Of a DNA stretch of 64,000 nt, positions 46,561 through 58,290 are shown piece after piece. Numbering within the stretch: the first letter of the stretch is position 1; each line of letters begins with the position of its first letter. The stretch comes from Sinonovacula constricta. Lineage: Eukaryota; Mollusca; Bivalvia; Cardiida; Solecurtidae. The notes beneath the pieces are model-generated. The model was not told the origin of the DNA, made no database searches, and worked only from the letters and a program-made list of their open reading frames with translations. Both the position numbers and the translations under genes were made by a program. The stretch covers positions 28,149,327 through 28,213,326 of the forward strand of contig CM017558.1 of NCBI GenBank assembly GCA_007844125.1, given 5' to 3'.

Positions 46561-49500
46561 CAAATATCTCTGAGAGCTATGAGAGCATTTATTTCTCACT
46601 TCGGCCTAGTCGCATCACCACCGGTTAGCCGAAATGCCTGGGAGAGAAAGTCTATCATTATACATGTATCTCCAGTCCAAAAGATGCGCCTATGTGCTCG
46701 AAGCTGGGAATATGTTTCTTGGCTTACTCAATCACCTTGTTGCATTCTGTGTGATTTTTCCTGCTGCGATAATTTTTTTTATCATATTTGTCACCACATC
46801 AAATGGAGAGACGAGGAAGCGCCACTGGATGAAGCCCAAGACCGCCAATGCTTTCAGCAGCACCGATTCTAGTCAACACTGCGTCAGCGTCGTCTACGGT
46901 ATCGACGCTTTGCATGTTTTTCTTGTAGAGGCCTTTTTTTAGCCCCAGACGTAGCTCGCCTGAATGCGCACAATCGCCTGGAGCCTGTCCGTTGCCGTAG
47001 ATGGCCGGCAACAAGGGATATAATCTAGGCGTCGCGGAGGCTTCTTTTATGGTCTTATGTATGAGCGTTTATTATTCTTGTCCATAAATGATAACAACTA
47101 TAGTTGCTCTCGTGTTATTTGCCGAATCCCGAGTAATAAAATTGAAAATGTCAGCCGACTGGCGTTCTAGTGGCTGTTTGAGTGTTTTCGCCGCCGCACA
47201 GAGTTTTCCTGGTTCCTTAAATATTTCGTACACAACTTTGATTTCGTCGTCGACACTAATTCTAGCATTGACCTTGTCTACTGATTGATCATTTGTGTTT
47301 GCGGGGGAGAGTGGCATATCGATATGTTTTCCTTTTGTGGCCGTCGTATCAGAAATTGATCCAAATCTCCATTGGAATTGATCGCCCGTTAGAGAAGAAA
47401 GTTCCTCCGCCGTGCAGCATTGGTCAAAGTGTGGGGATCGGCTTTGATCCGTTGTCCATTGAGATTCAAGTGACCTTTCATAGAATTGGTTGCGTCAATT
47501 CGAACAACGTTTTCTTATATATCAGAAACATTTTGTTGAAGAGCCTGGCGTTTCCCTGACGTACCTAAACCTACCCAGTGAAGGTTAGTGCTGCTAATTT
47601 CTGTACTCTACTATCAACATATGAGCATTTGGCATAATAAGAGAGATAAGCACTGGGCTCCCGAACGCCAGCACGACCGCCAAAGGAACTCATTTTAAAT
47701 CAAGAACAACAGTGATCGCATGATCGCGATTGTCGTTTAATTAAGAGACCTAGTTCATGCTTGTAAGTGTTTGAACTCTGGATTCACACATTGGGTGAAT
47801 GCACACCCACCGACGCTCACGACAGCTTAACGGTTGCTAGGAGTCCCATTGACGGTGACCTGGTATTGAGCTGGTCAAGGTCTTGATGACGCTCAAAGAA
47901 CGGGCTGATCTAAGCTTTTTTCCGTGACACCAAAAGACCACAATCCGGGCTCCATAATAAAACCGATCTTGTTGATGTCAGCAATCATCAGATAGTTGAT
48001 AAGTTATGCCTTCCGGCGTAGACAGACCCTGGTCGACACATATCGCTTATTGATTGGCTTTTAAAAAGTTGTTGGTCCTTGCGTTATATTTTGTTAATGT
48101 CAGGAACGTATTCAGCAAACACACAATTACAGCATTCTCCAACGTTAATAGTGGTCCTAAATAGTAAAGTCCTGGGGCGTCTACCCGCGTAATCTTGAAA
48201 CCACTCGTCGCATTAAGACAGACAGAGTTCCGGCACGTGGACCTGGACAAGCATATGGCAAATCAAAATACTGCCATCCTAAACCACGTTCAAGCCAGAA
48301 ATCTCATAGAGATAGTCATTCTGCCTGCGACTGGTTGGACCCGAAAATAAATCAGACTATATTAATCAGGAATCAGCTGTAGATGTCGCATGGAGCACCT
48401 TCGAACTACAGAAGTCTGAGTTCAGGCTACAGCAACAAAAGTTTGAAGATGGCACTTGGTTCGAACAATGTTAACGTCAATGATACCAATAGTATCGTTC
48501 TAGTACCCTGTAAATGTCCAAACAGTGATGCCATTGCATTCTGCAGATGCACCGAAAACCCCTGTATCAACGGTCTGGTTGTTCCTTGTTTTCGTTGACA
48601 GTATCAAATTTTGAACGGCAATTAGTAACAGCCCAACCACAGCCACAATTAAGGTCAAGAGTGTGCCCATAAAGCTATCCCATTAGTTTGCAAGTGGAAT
48701 TTAGCAGCCAGCTTACATTACTTCAAAACATCACCGGAAAATGGCAGCGGATTTGTCTGTCATCTTTCAAAGTTAGCTTGCAAGGGCTTAAAGATTCCTT
48801 TTTACCCACTAAAGGGGCGGTAGCTTGTGGGCTCCCTAGACAAATGTCGATTTCGCTCAAATAGCTTTCTTGTCGTCATCTAGAATCCTGCTTATTGTTT
48901 TATGAATTAAGCTTACTTGTCATCTGAGTGCCTCCTTGTTGGCTAGAGCTGCTTCTAGCCGCAAACCTCTATTATTTTTATTTATTGCAAGATGCAGCGT
49001 TTCTGATCCGGGTCTCCGACATTTTTCTGTTTTCCATTGCTAAATGATCGTCCAGTGCTGTCAACCGAGCTAGGTTGTGTGGAAGCTCACCCCGCTGAGT
49101 CTGCATAGCTTTATCAAGCCATCTGAGCTCCTGATTCTGGCACATACGTTATGTTCTCTCAATGTCCAATATATCCGGAGGTTGGTTGTGAAACGCTTTA
49201 TTGCCTTTCCCTTATATTCATACAATTCAGATGAAACCCTTTCAATGATTTCCATTTCAATGTCTTCGAATGCCATCTCCTTTGCTTGCTCTCTGCATTT
49301 CGAAGAGGTCCTGCTATAGCAGCTATGATGGCCTCATCTTTTGCCCTCTTCCAGTCTGTGAAACCAGGCTCATTTCAGACGATTCACTACCAAAACGTCT
49401 AAGTGTTATGGTTGACAAAGCTGGTGGGTTATCGCAAATGATGTGGAGATCGAGGACTTATGCCTTAAGACGAAGATGCATTTTTGTCGAAGGTGAACTG

Positions 49501-50818
49501 TGAGTCGCCCCTTATATTTGGCGCCACCCACTCTGTTTGATGTACTTTGTGTTAGCAGTCGTCGACGGTGTTCCGTAGCATCTCGTTTGCAACGCTCATG
49601 GAGGGTTCTGTTGCGAACCCGCCTAAGAGGTCACTTAAGGACGTATCATCAAAGGTGTCATCAAAATGCTGATCCTCACCTCTATATTCTCCAAACGAAT
49701 TAGCCTAATCCATTCTGTAGATTTAAAAACAGGGTAAAATATGTTTAATACTTTGTACATAAGGAAGTCAAGCAACAGTTTCGGTCGACAACTCAATCTG
49801 GGAACACCCCTTTGAGTGAACGTCACTAGACAAACGGTTTTTGTGACCACCGATGCATCGACAATAGACCAAAATCAGCAGCTGTTGGTCAGGTTCCCCA
49901 ACCTCGGGAGCCACGACGTCATAGTATTCAGAAAAACTCGTCTCAGGTTTACAATCGCGCCAACTTAAAGTGATACCGACCGTGCCGTTGTCCAAAATCT
50001 TGGTAGAGCCATCGTAAAGAAAACCATGATTAATATCAGTGGTATTGAAATGTCAATCGATGACAGCGATACAATGTCGTATGGCAAACACAGCAGGGGC
50101 GTAAAAGTGCACAATACCAGTGGATCGGCCTATGAACCCAAGGCAATGCTAAAAGCTAAAGATATGTGCAGAAAGCAAGGTATAAACCAAATCTGTGGAT
50201 AAAATCATTGTTTGGGCCTATGGAACCCAGTTTCCAATTCCCGCTAGACTTTAAGTTACTCGATTGTCGTTCTTCTTTCTGAATGTCATGGCTCAGTGAC
50301 CTCCTCGAGTAGGAACGCACATTTAACGATAACGGCAACTGGCGATGCCGCTGTCTCCCAAAAGAAGCCATTAGTATGGCGTATGAAGGAAATCCTTGTG
50401 CTGTTCGAAGATCTGGTTGAAGTCTTCGCCTGCATAACCGAAACTTTCTGCAAGCTAAAATTAACCATCATGGAGATAACTCTGCAGGGCATCCCCAGTC
50501 CACTGTACTCCCTAGGCAGGCCTCCGTATCAGCAGTGGAACGAAGCACGAAAGTTCGCCGCGAAGTAGCAGCTGCTTGAAACCTCTGTTAAATAGGTATC
50601 TTTTCGTCGTTATGAATACGCAGCTGAATCTGGAGAATGGCCGGCTCGCCCAAGTCATCTGTTTACCTGCTTAAGAGCTCTCACCCTACAATCATTTACA
50701 TAGCCACGAGGTGTGAGAAAACAATCTATGCGTTCATTTTTCTTTAAGCTAAATTCTTTTCTTTGACTTGTTTGTTTACATAGTCATCTTTTGCCCCTAA
50801 CATAATGTGTCCAATCTC
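46560..50818 (-). other. Left part of decayed Polinton-type block, unassigned coding-like remnants
   Basis: The region is visibly less AT-rich than its left flank and resembles the polymerase-bearing region on the other side of the LINE. Short minus-strand open stretches (46,799-47,014; 47,072-47,317; 49,070-49,276; 49,768-49,995; 50,156-50,371) have a coding-like amino acid mix, but I could not name any of them. Packaging ATPase, protease, integrase or minor capsid genes would be expected here in a Polinton. None shows a motif I can defend. Confidence 0.4.
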
Positions 50819-51421
50819 AATCGGAGGTCGGCCCTGCCGGTAGGGGCCTTAGAATTCTCCGGCTGCCGCTACCTGTAGCGGGGTAAGGACCCTCCAAAGG
50901 TAGCCCACCTGTTTGCCTTGGGTGGCGACCCTGTATCTCCACGACGAGGGGATCCTGGTAGTTGAGGTCTTTGTTGCCTTGTCAGGATATTGACATATAA
51001 GTCCTGACCAACACACTACTTTGGCCCTAAGTTGTGGGGTAGACGGGCGGGGTACTGGTCCTGTATCCTCAATCGGCTAACCCCTCGGCCGGTGCTGGGT
51101 TAGCTTTAACTCCCTTTCGTCCCACTTTCTTGCCTCCGACTTTCCACTCCTTTTCTCCTTTTTCTGTCTTAAAATATACCGTGTTCCGCAAACTCCTTTT
51201 CTTATATTTTACCCTATTAACTATAACCCAGCTGCCGGTCGATACCCCCTTAACGGATCAATCTGGCATTTTATATGCTTTATAGTATATTTTATGTCGG
51301 AGTATCGTATCCTGGTATCACTGGCGTTGGGAGGTCGGAGATCCACTCCCATAAGACGCCCCCTTGTTGGGCTCCGTTTTGGGTGGTGAGCCAGGATACC
51401 GAATAATTACAAAAATCTCTC

Positions 51422-52652
51422 ATGGAACGCAAACGTAAATGCAAGGACCGGATCCCTACTTTATCGTCCGAAGATTCCGATACACCTACAAGCACGTGCT
51501 TTCCTCACTTTATTGTTGTCGAATCGACAGAGAAAAAACCGATTACCAAAGTATCCCCTTTTGTGATAGAAAAATCAATCGAAGGCCTTATTGGCAGTGT
51601 TGTTTCAGTAAAAAAACTAAAAAATGACTGCTTACTAATTGAAACGGATTGTAAAACTTACTCCGACAAACTTCTTAAACTTACTGACTTCTGTTCGTTA
51701 AAAGTAAAAACGTACCTTCACATTTCTCTGAACTCGTCGAAAGGCGTAATTCGGTGCCCTGACCTTGCTGGTGTCTCTGAGGAGGATATCCTCAGGGAAC
51801 TCACGCCACAGGAGGTGTGTGGCGTCCGCAGGATTTCATTCCTGAGGGACGGCCGGCGAGTTCCAAACAAATACTTTTGTTTTAACTTTCGCCAACCCAT
51901 CACTCCCTACTTCTATTAAAATCGGTTACCTCAACGTAAAAGTGCAGGTGTACATTCCCAATCCGCTTAGGTGTTTTCATTGTCAGAAGTTTGGCCACCA
52001 CGAGTCCCAGTGCAAGGAGGACGACCGTTGCCCACGTTGCGGTGAACAGTCCGCCCAGCACAGGGAAGACATATGTCCTAACCCGCTTAAATGTGTTAAT
52101 TGTTCTGGACCACATGAGACCAAATCCAGGGATTGCCCTGCCTGGAAACTGGAAAAGGAAGTACTAAAAATAAAGTACACCAAAAATATTTCCTTTTCAG
52201 AAGCCAGAAAATTGGCAAAAGACAAGGCAACTCCTGCTGGTGGTGCAACATATGCCTCAGCAACCAAAAAAAGCATCTCAGTGCACAAGGACAATTTCAC
52301 CCAGTATGAGGTCCCGACTGGTGACCAAATTTCTGACAAAGTTATCATTCCCTCCAAATACAAGGTATCTGAATCTTCTGAAACTCAAACTTCTTCCACA
52401 ATAAAAAACATTGCCCCTTCAAGTGATTCTGTAAAGAATAATACAAAGGCACAAAACAAGCCTGCAGCCAAGGACCAGGTCTCCTCTAAGGAGACACCCG
52501 GTCCTTCGGGGCGGAGGAGAGGACATAGTCCTCCCACTGCTCCAAACACTCGGGTGATAAACACCCATCAAAACAAATTTGAGTGTCTAATGGAGGCTCC
52601 ATCGGACACCAAAAAACCACAAAGGTCACCCGTAAAAGCACCGAAAATATAG
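51422..52652 (+). pseudogene. LINE ORF1 (zinc-knuckle protein), one frameshift
   Basis: The first frame runs 51,422-51,919 (165 codons) and the second 51,942-52,652. Around 51,880-51,905 the coding frame shifts by one base, since the sequence leading into the knuckles continues in the other frame. Three CCHC-type knuckles follow: CFHCQKFGHHESQC, CPRCGEQSAQHREDIC and CVNCSGPHETKSRDC. ORF1 proteins of this kind bind the element RNA. The C-terminal part is Lys/Ser-rich and low in structure. Confidence 0.8.
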
Positions 52653-52679
52653 TCTACAAGAACTAAGTTTAATAATCCC

Positions 52680-55600
52680 ATGAATAATAGAATCATTCAG
52701 TGGAACTGTCGAGGTCTTAAGGCCAATTACAATGAAATACTAATTCTGTTATCTACACTAAATCCTGCTGTGCTTTGTCTTCAGGAAACCTTTCTTAAAG
52801 ACTCTGATAAATTCAATTTTAAGGGTTATTCTTGTTATAATCATATACATACAGCTTGCGAGAGGGCATCTGGAGGATCGACAATAATTGTCAACTCCAA
52901 ATTGCCACACTCTCAAGTCGAACTTGACACGAACATACAGGCTGTTGCTATCCGTGTAACCCTACATAAGGTTGTAACTATTTGCTCTGTTTATCTTTCA
53001 CCGAATTCAAATGTATCGAAAGATGATTTAGTTAATCTTATTAACCAGCTGCCTTCTCCATATATACTCGTTGGAGACTTCAATGGTCATAACCCGCTAT
53101 GGGGATGTTGTGACTTCAATAATATGGGCAAGACGATAGAAAACTTTATTGCCCATAATGACATATGTCTGGCCAATAATAAAAAGCCAACATACTTGCA
53201 CCCCGCAACTGGGCATTATTCATCGTTAGACTTAACATTGTGTCACCCCTCTGTGTATTTAGATTACACTTGGGATGTACACGATGACCTTTGTAGAAGT
53301 GATCACTTTCCTATAATACTTACAAACTGTACTTCGCCAATAGGCGACGATAATTCTCGTTGGAAGATGGACAGAGCAAACTGGGACCTGTTCTCAGCAC
53401 TTTGTTCTGCAGAACTTGTCCCAACTTCAGTAGAAAATGTAGATTACAAAATTGTCGCATTTTCAAACACTTTGCACAATATTGCAGAAAGGTGTATACC
53501 TAAGACCTCGACTAAATCAAAATGTAATCAGCCTTGGTTTAACGAAGAGTGTAAAAAATCTATTCGTAAACGTAGGGCGGCATTAAAGCAATTTGATGTT
53601 CGACCTACCGATACAAATCTTAATAACCTTAAAAAAGAACGGGCTCAAAGTCGCCGGACTATTAAACATGCCAAAAGATCATCTTGGCAAAAGTATGTTT
53701 CAGAAATAAATGGCAAGACTTCCATCAAAAATGTTTGGTCTGCTATTAAAAAGATTAGCGGTAAACCATCACATTCAACTGTTAACCACCTTAAAGCAAA
53801 TTGCACCGTTATAACCGATAAACAAAACATTTCGAACACACTGGCTGAAAATTTTGCCCAAAATTCCTCATCGGCTAACTACACGCCTCATTTTAAAACT
53901 TTTAAACACTCTGCCGAAAGGGAAAAGGTTAATTTTAAATCTAATAATAACGAAACTTACAATCAATCCTTTTCCTTGAAAGAGCTTAAAGATGCTCTAA
54001 ATAAATCGCATGATACCGCTGCTGGTCCAGACGACATACCGTATCAATTCTTAAAACATTTACCAATTCGATCTCTAAACTTACTTCTGTCAATCTTTAA
54101 TGAAATTTGGATATCCGGTAAAGTACTCGATTCTTGGAAAAATGCCTTCATTATTCCTCTTCAAAAACAAGGTAAAGACCCAACAGATCCTCAAAGCTAT
54201 AGACCTATTGCTTTGACGAGCTGTATTTGTAAAACCTTAGAACGAATGATCAATAATAGACTTGTCTGGTATCTTGAGTCCAACAACTTAATTTCAGAAT
54301 ATCAAAGTGGATTCAGACACCAACGTAGCACAGTCGATCATCTTGTTCGTTTAGAAACACTCATTCGTGATGCCTTCATCAAGAAGGAACACCTTGTAGC
54401 TGTGTTTTTTCGATCTTGAAAAGGCTTATAACACCGCTTGGAAACATGGGATTTTAAAGGATTTAGGTGACCTTGGTCTCAGGGGTCGTTTTTCCAATTT
54501 TCATTGACAGCTTCCTTTCTGACAGAAATTTTCAGGTCAAGATTGGGTCCACCCTGTCATCTGTTCATAAACAGGAACAGGGTGTCCCCCAGGGTAGTAT
54601 TCTATCTGTTACCCTTTTTAACATTAAAATAAATAATATTGTTAAAACCCTTCATGTAGGGGTTGACTGTTCACTTTTTGTGGACGATTTCGTTATTTGT
54701 TACCGCTCTAAAAATATGAGCACAATTGAAAGACAATTACAACAATGTCTTAATAAGTTGCAAAAATGGAACAACACCAACGGTTTCACATTTTCTCCAA
54801 CCAAAACCAACTGTATACATTTCTGTCAGAAACGTGGTCTTCATGTTGACCCCGAATTGTTTTTAAATAACGTTCGCATTCCCATCGTCCAGGAAACTAA
54901 GTTTCTTGGAGTCATTTTTGACAGGAAACTGACTTTTCTTCCACATATTAATTACATCAAGAAGAAATGTCTCAAGGCTCTTAACTTGCTTAAATATTTA
55001 TCCCATACAGACTGGGGAGCCGATAGGAAATCATTGTTACTTCTGTACCGTTCCCTAATTCGGTCTAAATTAGATTACGGAAGCATAGTCTATGGTTCTG
55101 CCAGGAGGTCCTATCTCCAGATGCTGGACGTCGTTCACAACCAGGGACTTCGTCTAGCTCTATGAGCGTTTAGGACCTCACCAGTGCAGAGCCTTTACGT
55201 TGAAGCCAATGAACCATCTTTATTCTTGCGTCACGAAAAACTTTCTTTGCAGTATATAATTAAACTGGGGTCTAACCCCAATAACCCAACGTTTAATTGT
55301 GTTTTCAACACTAAACATGAGCAGCTTTATGATCGATCACCTAAAGCCCTCAGACCTCTTGGTTTAAGGCTTAAAGATAGCATAAACACATCAGGTATAA
55401 AACTCGAAAACATTTCTGAAAACCCCACAATTGAACATCCACCATGGCAACTCCGTTCTCCTGATGTGAATTTAGAACTCTGTAAAAATAAAAAGTCGAA
55501 CACAGATCCTTTAATTTTACGATCTGAATTTCTCGAACTCCTTGATAAGTACTCTGTTCACCTTCACATATATACTGATGGTTCAAAGACGGACACTCAT

Positions 55601-56359
55601 GTTGGCTGTGCTTCCGTAAGTAATAGCCACTGCATTAAACAAAGACTTCCTAACAACTCGTCTATCTTCACCGCTGAAATCCGGGCTATAAATCTAAGCC
55701 TTGATTTCATTTCAGAACATTCCGGTGAAAAATATGTTATATTTTCAGACTCATTATCTGTATTGCAAAGCATAAATTCACTGAATTATTCAAATCCACA
55801 TGTTCGCACTGTTCTTGTCAAACTTCAAAGTTTATACGACACTAACGAAATCTCCTTCTGTTGGCTTCCTAGTCATGTAGGCATTCGAGGAAACGAAGAT
55901 GCTGACAGGGGTGCAAAATCTGCCTCAGCCCTCACTGAGACAGATCTTTGCATCCCAGACACTGATTTTAAACCACTTATTTACCGACATATTTTAACCA
56001 AGTGGCAAACAAGTTGAGACAGTATTGTTTGTAACAAATTACACGTAATTAAACCTAACGTCGGTGCCAATGTCTCTGCTTGCAGAGAAAGTCGACGTGA
56101 AGACGTAGCTCTTACCCGCTGTCGCATTGGACATACTAGATTGACTCATTCATATCTCTTGAAAAGAGAAGTTCAACCTGTATGTGTTCCTTGCCAGGAA
56201 CCACTGACAGTCAACCATATTTTATTACAGTGTATCGACACAGACCACATACGGTCGAAATATTGTAATGTCCATAACATGTACGAACTATTTAGGACAG
56301 TGTCGGATTCTAAACTGGTTTGCTTCTTGAACGACATTGGTATTCTTAGTAAGTTATAA
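52680..56359 (+). pseudogene. LINE ORF2 (endonuclease, reverse transcriptase, RNase H), four lesions
   Basis: Residues 1-220 are an APE-type endonuclease (QWNCRG at 7-12, LQET at 34-37, GDFNGHN at 132-138, SDHFPI at 207-212). RT begins near residue 440 (AAGPDDIPYQFLK) and continues through QGVPQGSIL and FVDDF. RNase H follows (YTDGSK, AEIRA, FSDSLS, NEDADRG). A CCHC motif (CVPC...H...C) is at about 56,180-56,232. Two single-base shifts fall in T runs near 54,405 and 54,490. Two in-frame TGA codons lie at about 55,163 and 56,015. The frames at 54,467, 55,184 and 56,141 agree, so only these four changes separate it from one reading frame of about 1,220 codons. Confidence 0.9.
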
Positions 56360-56608
56360 ATTTTTAAACTGTGTATTAACCAATCGTCATACTTTTTAAA
56401 CCGTTTTATGTGTTGACCTGTTTTCAATTGTTATTTATTTTTTTACCTGATAGTTTTTATATTTTTCTATATTTACATGCGTAGTTTGGTTTTAACCTGA
56501 TTACGCTTTATTCACAATTAACTTTGTATTCGGCGCCGTATGACCTATTAAATGTCGGTGTGCCGTTAAATCCAAATAAATAAATACATAAATAAATAAA
56601 TCGGAGGT

Positions 56609-57690
56609 GAATATGGAACGACGATACTAGAAACTAGAGAGAGATACTATGTTTATCGTGTTGGCGCTTTATGCCGCCTGGGTAAACTGTTAATACAAAA
56701 ATAAATAAAACAATAATTCAATATTGACCTGCGTTTTCTTTTTTGGTAATATATATAGCGTCATTTGGTCAGTTTACATGATAAATACTGACGCGGTTCA
56801 TGGCTTCTTGCTGATGATGTTTAATTGGCTTATTAGGCATTCAGTCACATACTCGCTTAGATGCTTCAAAACTGGCGCAAAGACATTCGTATAGGTTCTC
56901 ATCCGAACCTTGGCAGTATATGACAGACATCTGCAGTTTAACTTCAGATTTTACACAATGCTGGCAATTGGCCGACTGAGGTATTTAAGCAATGTAGCAG
57001 TATAAGGGCTACAAGTCTCGCTGCATCAGTCAATCGACAACAGTTTAAGCCGAGTTGGGTAGTGTATATTGAGCTAGGTATTAAACCCGCTTTCCGTATT
57101 CACTACAGTGGTGTACATTTCGTCAGCTATTCACGCTATTTTCCAACGTCCGGTTGTATTACACATTTTTCAGTTTACAATTACAATAGACTAATAATCC
57201 TCGCCAAAGAACTGCACGGCAAACACACGTATGAAGATCGCTCACAATAACACTGAAAATCAGACTCTTATCAATATGAATAAAGTCAATTTCGCAAGTC
57301 ACACATACATATATCCGCTAGGGTTTGGATGCAACCGGGGAACAAAAGCAAAGATTATTATTTTTTCTCTTTTTTTTTGCTATTTGTTTCTGTTAGTGTA
57401 CTTCACTTTCCTTTTTGTTGAAATGCTATTCTAAACTAATACATAAGTTATATTAATGGATGGCCGTCTTTCATATACATATTGTAGCCCTATGGACTTC
57501 TGGAGTCTGGTCGGGTCTATACATACAACATGCAAATCTCCTGTTTTGACCACACGACAATGTAGGTCCTAAACAGTATACATGCGCCATAACTCTGGTT
57601 GATACTTGTAGTCAAAGGCGACGGAACTTTTAGTGACACGAACAACGTAAGAGGTTTGTGGGACCCTTCAGCGAATCTATAAACGAGAGA
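56609..57690. other. Right of the LINE; no gene recognised
   Basis: Continuation of the interrupted older sequence. Short open frames at 57,062-57,434 have no recognisable domain. Part may be AT-rich host or element spacer. Confidence 0.4.
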
Positions 57691-58290
57691 TACTAGGGCA
57701 ACCTAATTTTATACAGGTAGATTATGTGCGTGAATTTATGGATGCCGTCTCTCAACTGCTGGCGAAAAATAATACCTAAATGAGTCGGGGCCGCGTTGTC
57801 ATATACAGAAATCAGCCCATTGTAGAGAGGTGCAATCGGATATTGTCTTTTCAGCCACCAGTACGCCCAAGATATGCTGGTTGAGGATGCGCCTTCATCT
57901 GAGTTGGTTGGTCGGCTGCCTGGGGTCATGGTTGCTTTGAATAGCGAAGTTACTAGGCTAACACATGAGAAGCCTAGTGATAACATTAAGTTACCATCTC
58001 ACCTGCCTACCGTCCTGTTGGCTTGAAAACCCTGAAAGTCCCTTCGGTGGCCAGGGTTCGATACTTTTACTAACCAGGCGAGTTGGAAGGTAGGCGGCGC
58101 CGCGCGACTGTTCCATTTCGTCTGTAGGTGACTTCCGGAAAAAAACCCCAGCGATCCTGTCTTGTACTACTGACTTGATGGGCAACAGTGGGACTTTGTA
58201 AGGGAATAACTGCTTATTGAGCCCCCAGACACATAGCTGCTGCCAGATGGGTCCTATAGAGACGCTAACATAGATTACATATGTTCTGCT
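57690..58290 (-). pseudogene. Probable Polinton-type major capsid protein fragment
   Basis: Immediately after the polymerase remnant the minus strand encodes, over two or more frames, segments such as IWQQLCVWGLNKQLFPYK and a following Phe-x-Lys-Ser/Asp-Glu-Met stretch. These resemble the double-jelly-roll capsid proteins of Polinton/Maverick elements in wording and order. Frameshifts and stops break it. The right-to-left continuation (57,693-57,986) is open but not clearly alignable by eye. Described only; no reconstruction attempted. Confidence 0.45.

Larger units (their letters stand above)
50819..56608 (+). mobile_element. Near full-length I/Nimb-like LINE with 10-bp target duplication
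   Basis: AATCGGAGGT occurs at 50,819-50,828 and 56,599-56,608, bracketing 50,829-56,600 (the last As may be shared with the tail). Layout: GC-rich 5' UTR (50,829-51,421), zinc-knuckle ORF1, ORF2 with endonuclease, reverse transcriptase, RNase H and a C-terminal CCHC, a short 3' UTR and a tail of TAAA/ATAAAT units. The RNase H domain and TAAA-type tail point to the I superfamily; Nimb is my best guess from memory. Few lesions suggest a fairly recent insertion, now inactive. Confidence 0.9.

Noticed and set aside
46579..46942. Overlapping plus-strand open frames near the left edge of the Polinton-type block
   Set aside because: They lie opposite minus-strand coding-like sequence and show no motif; likely shadows.
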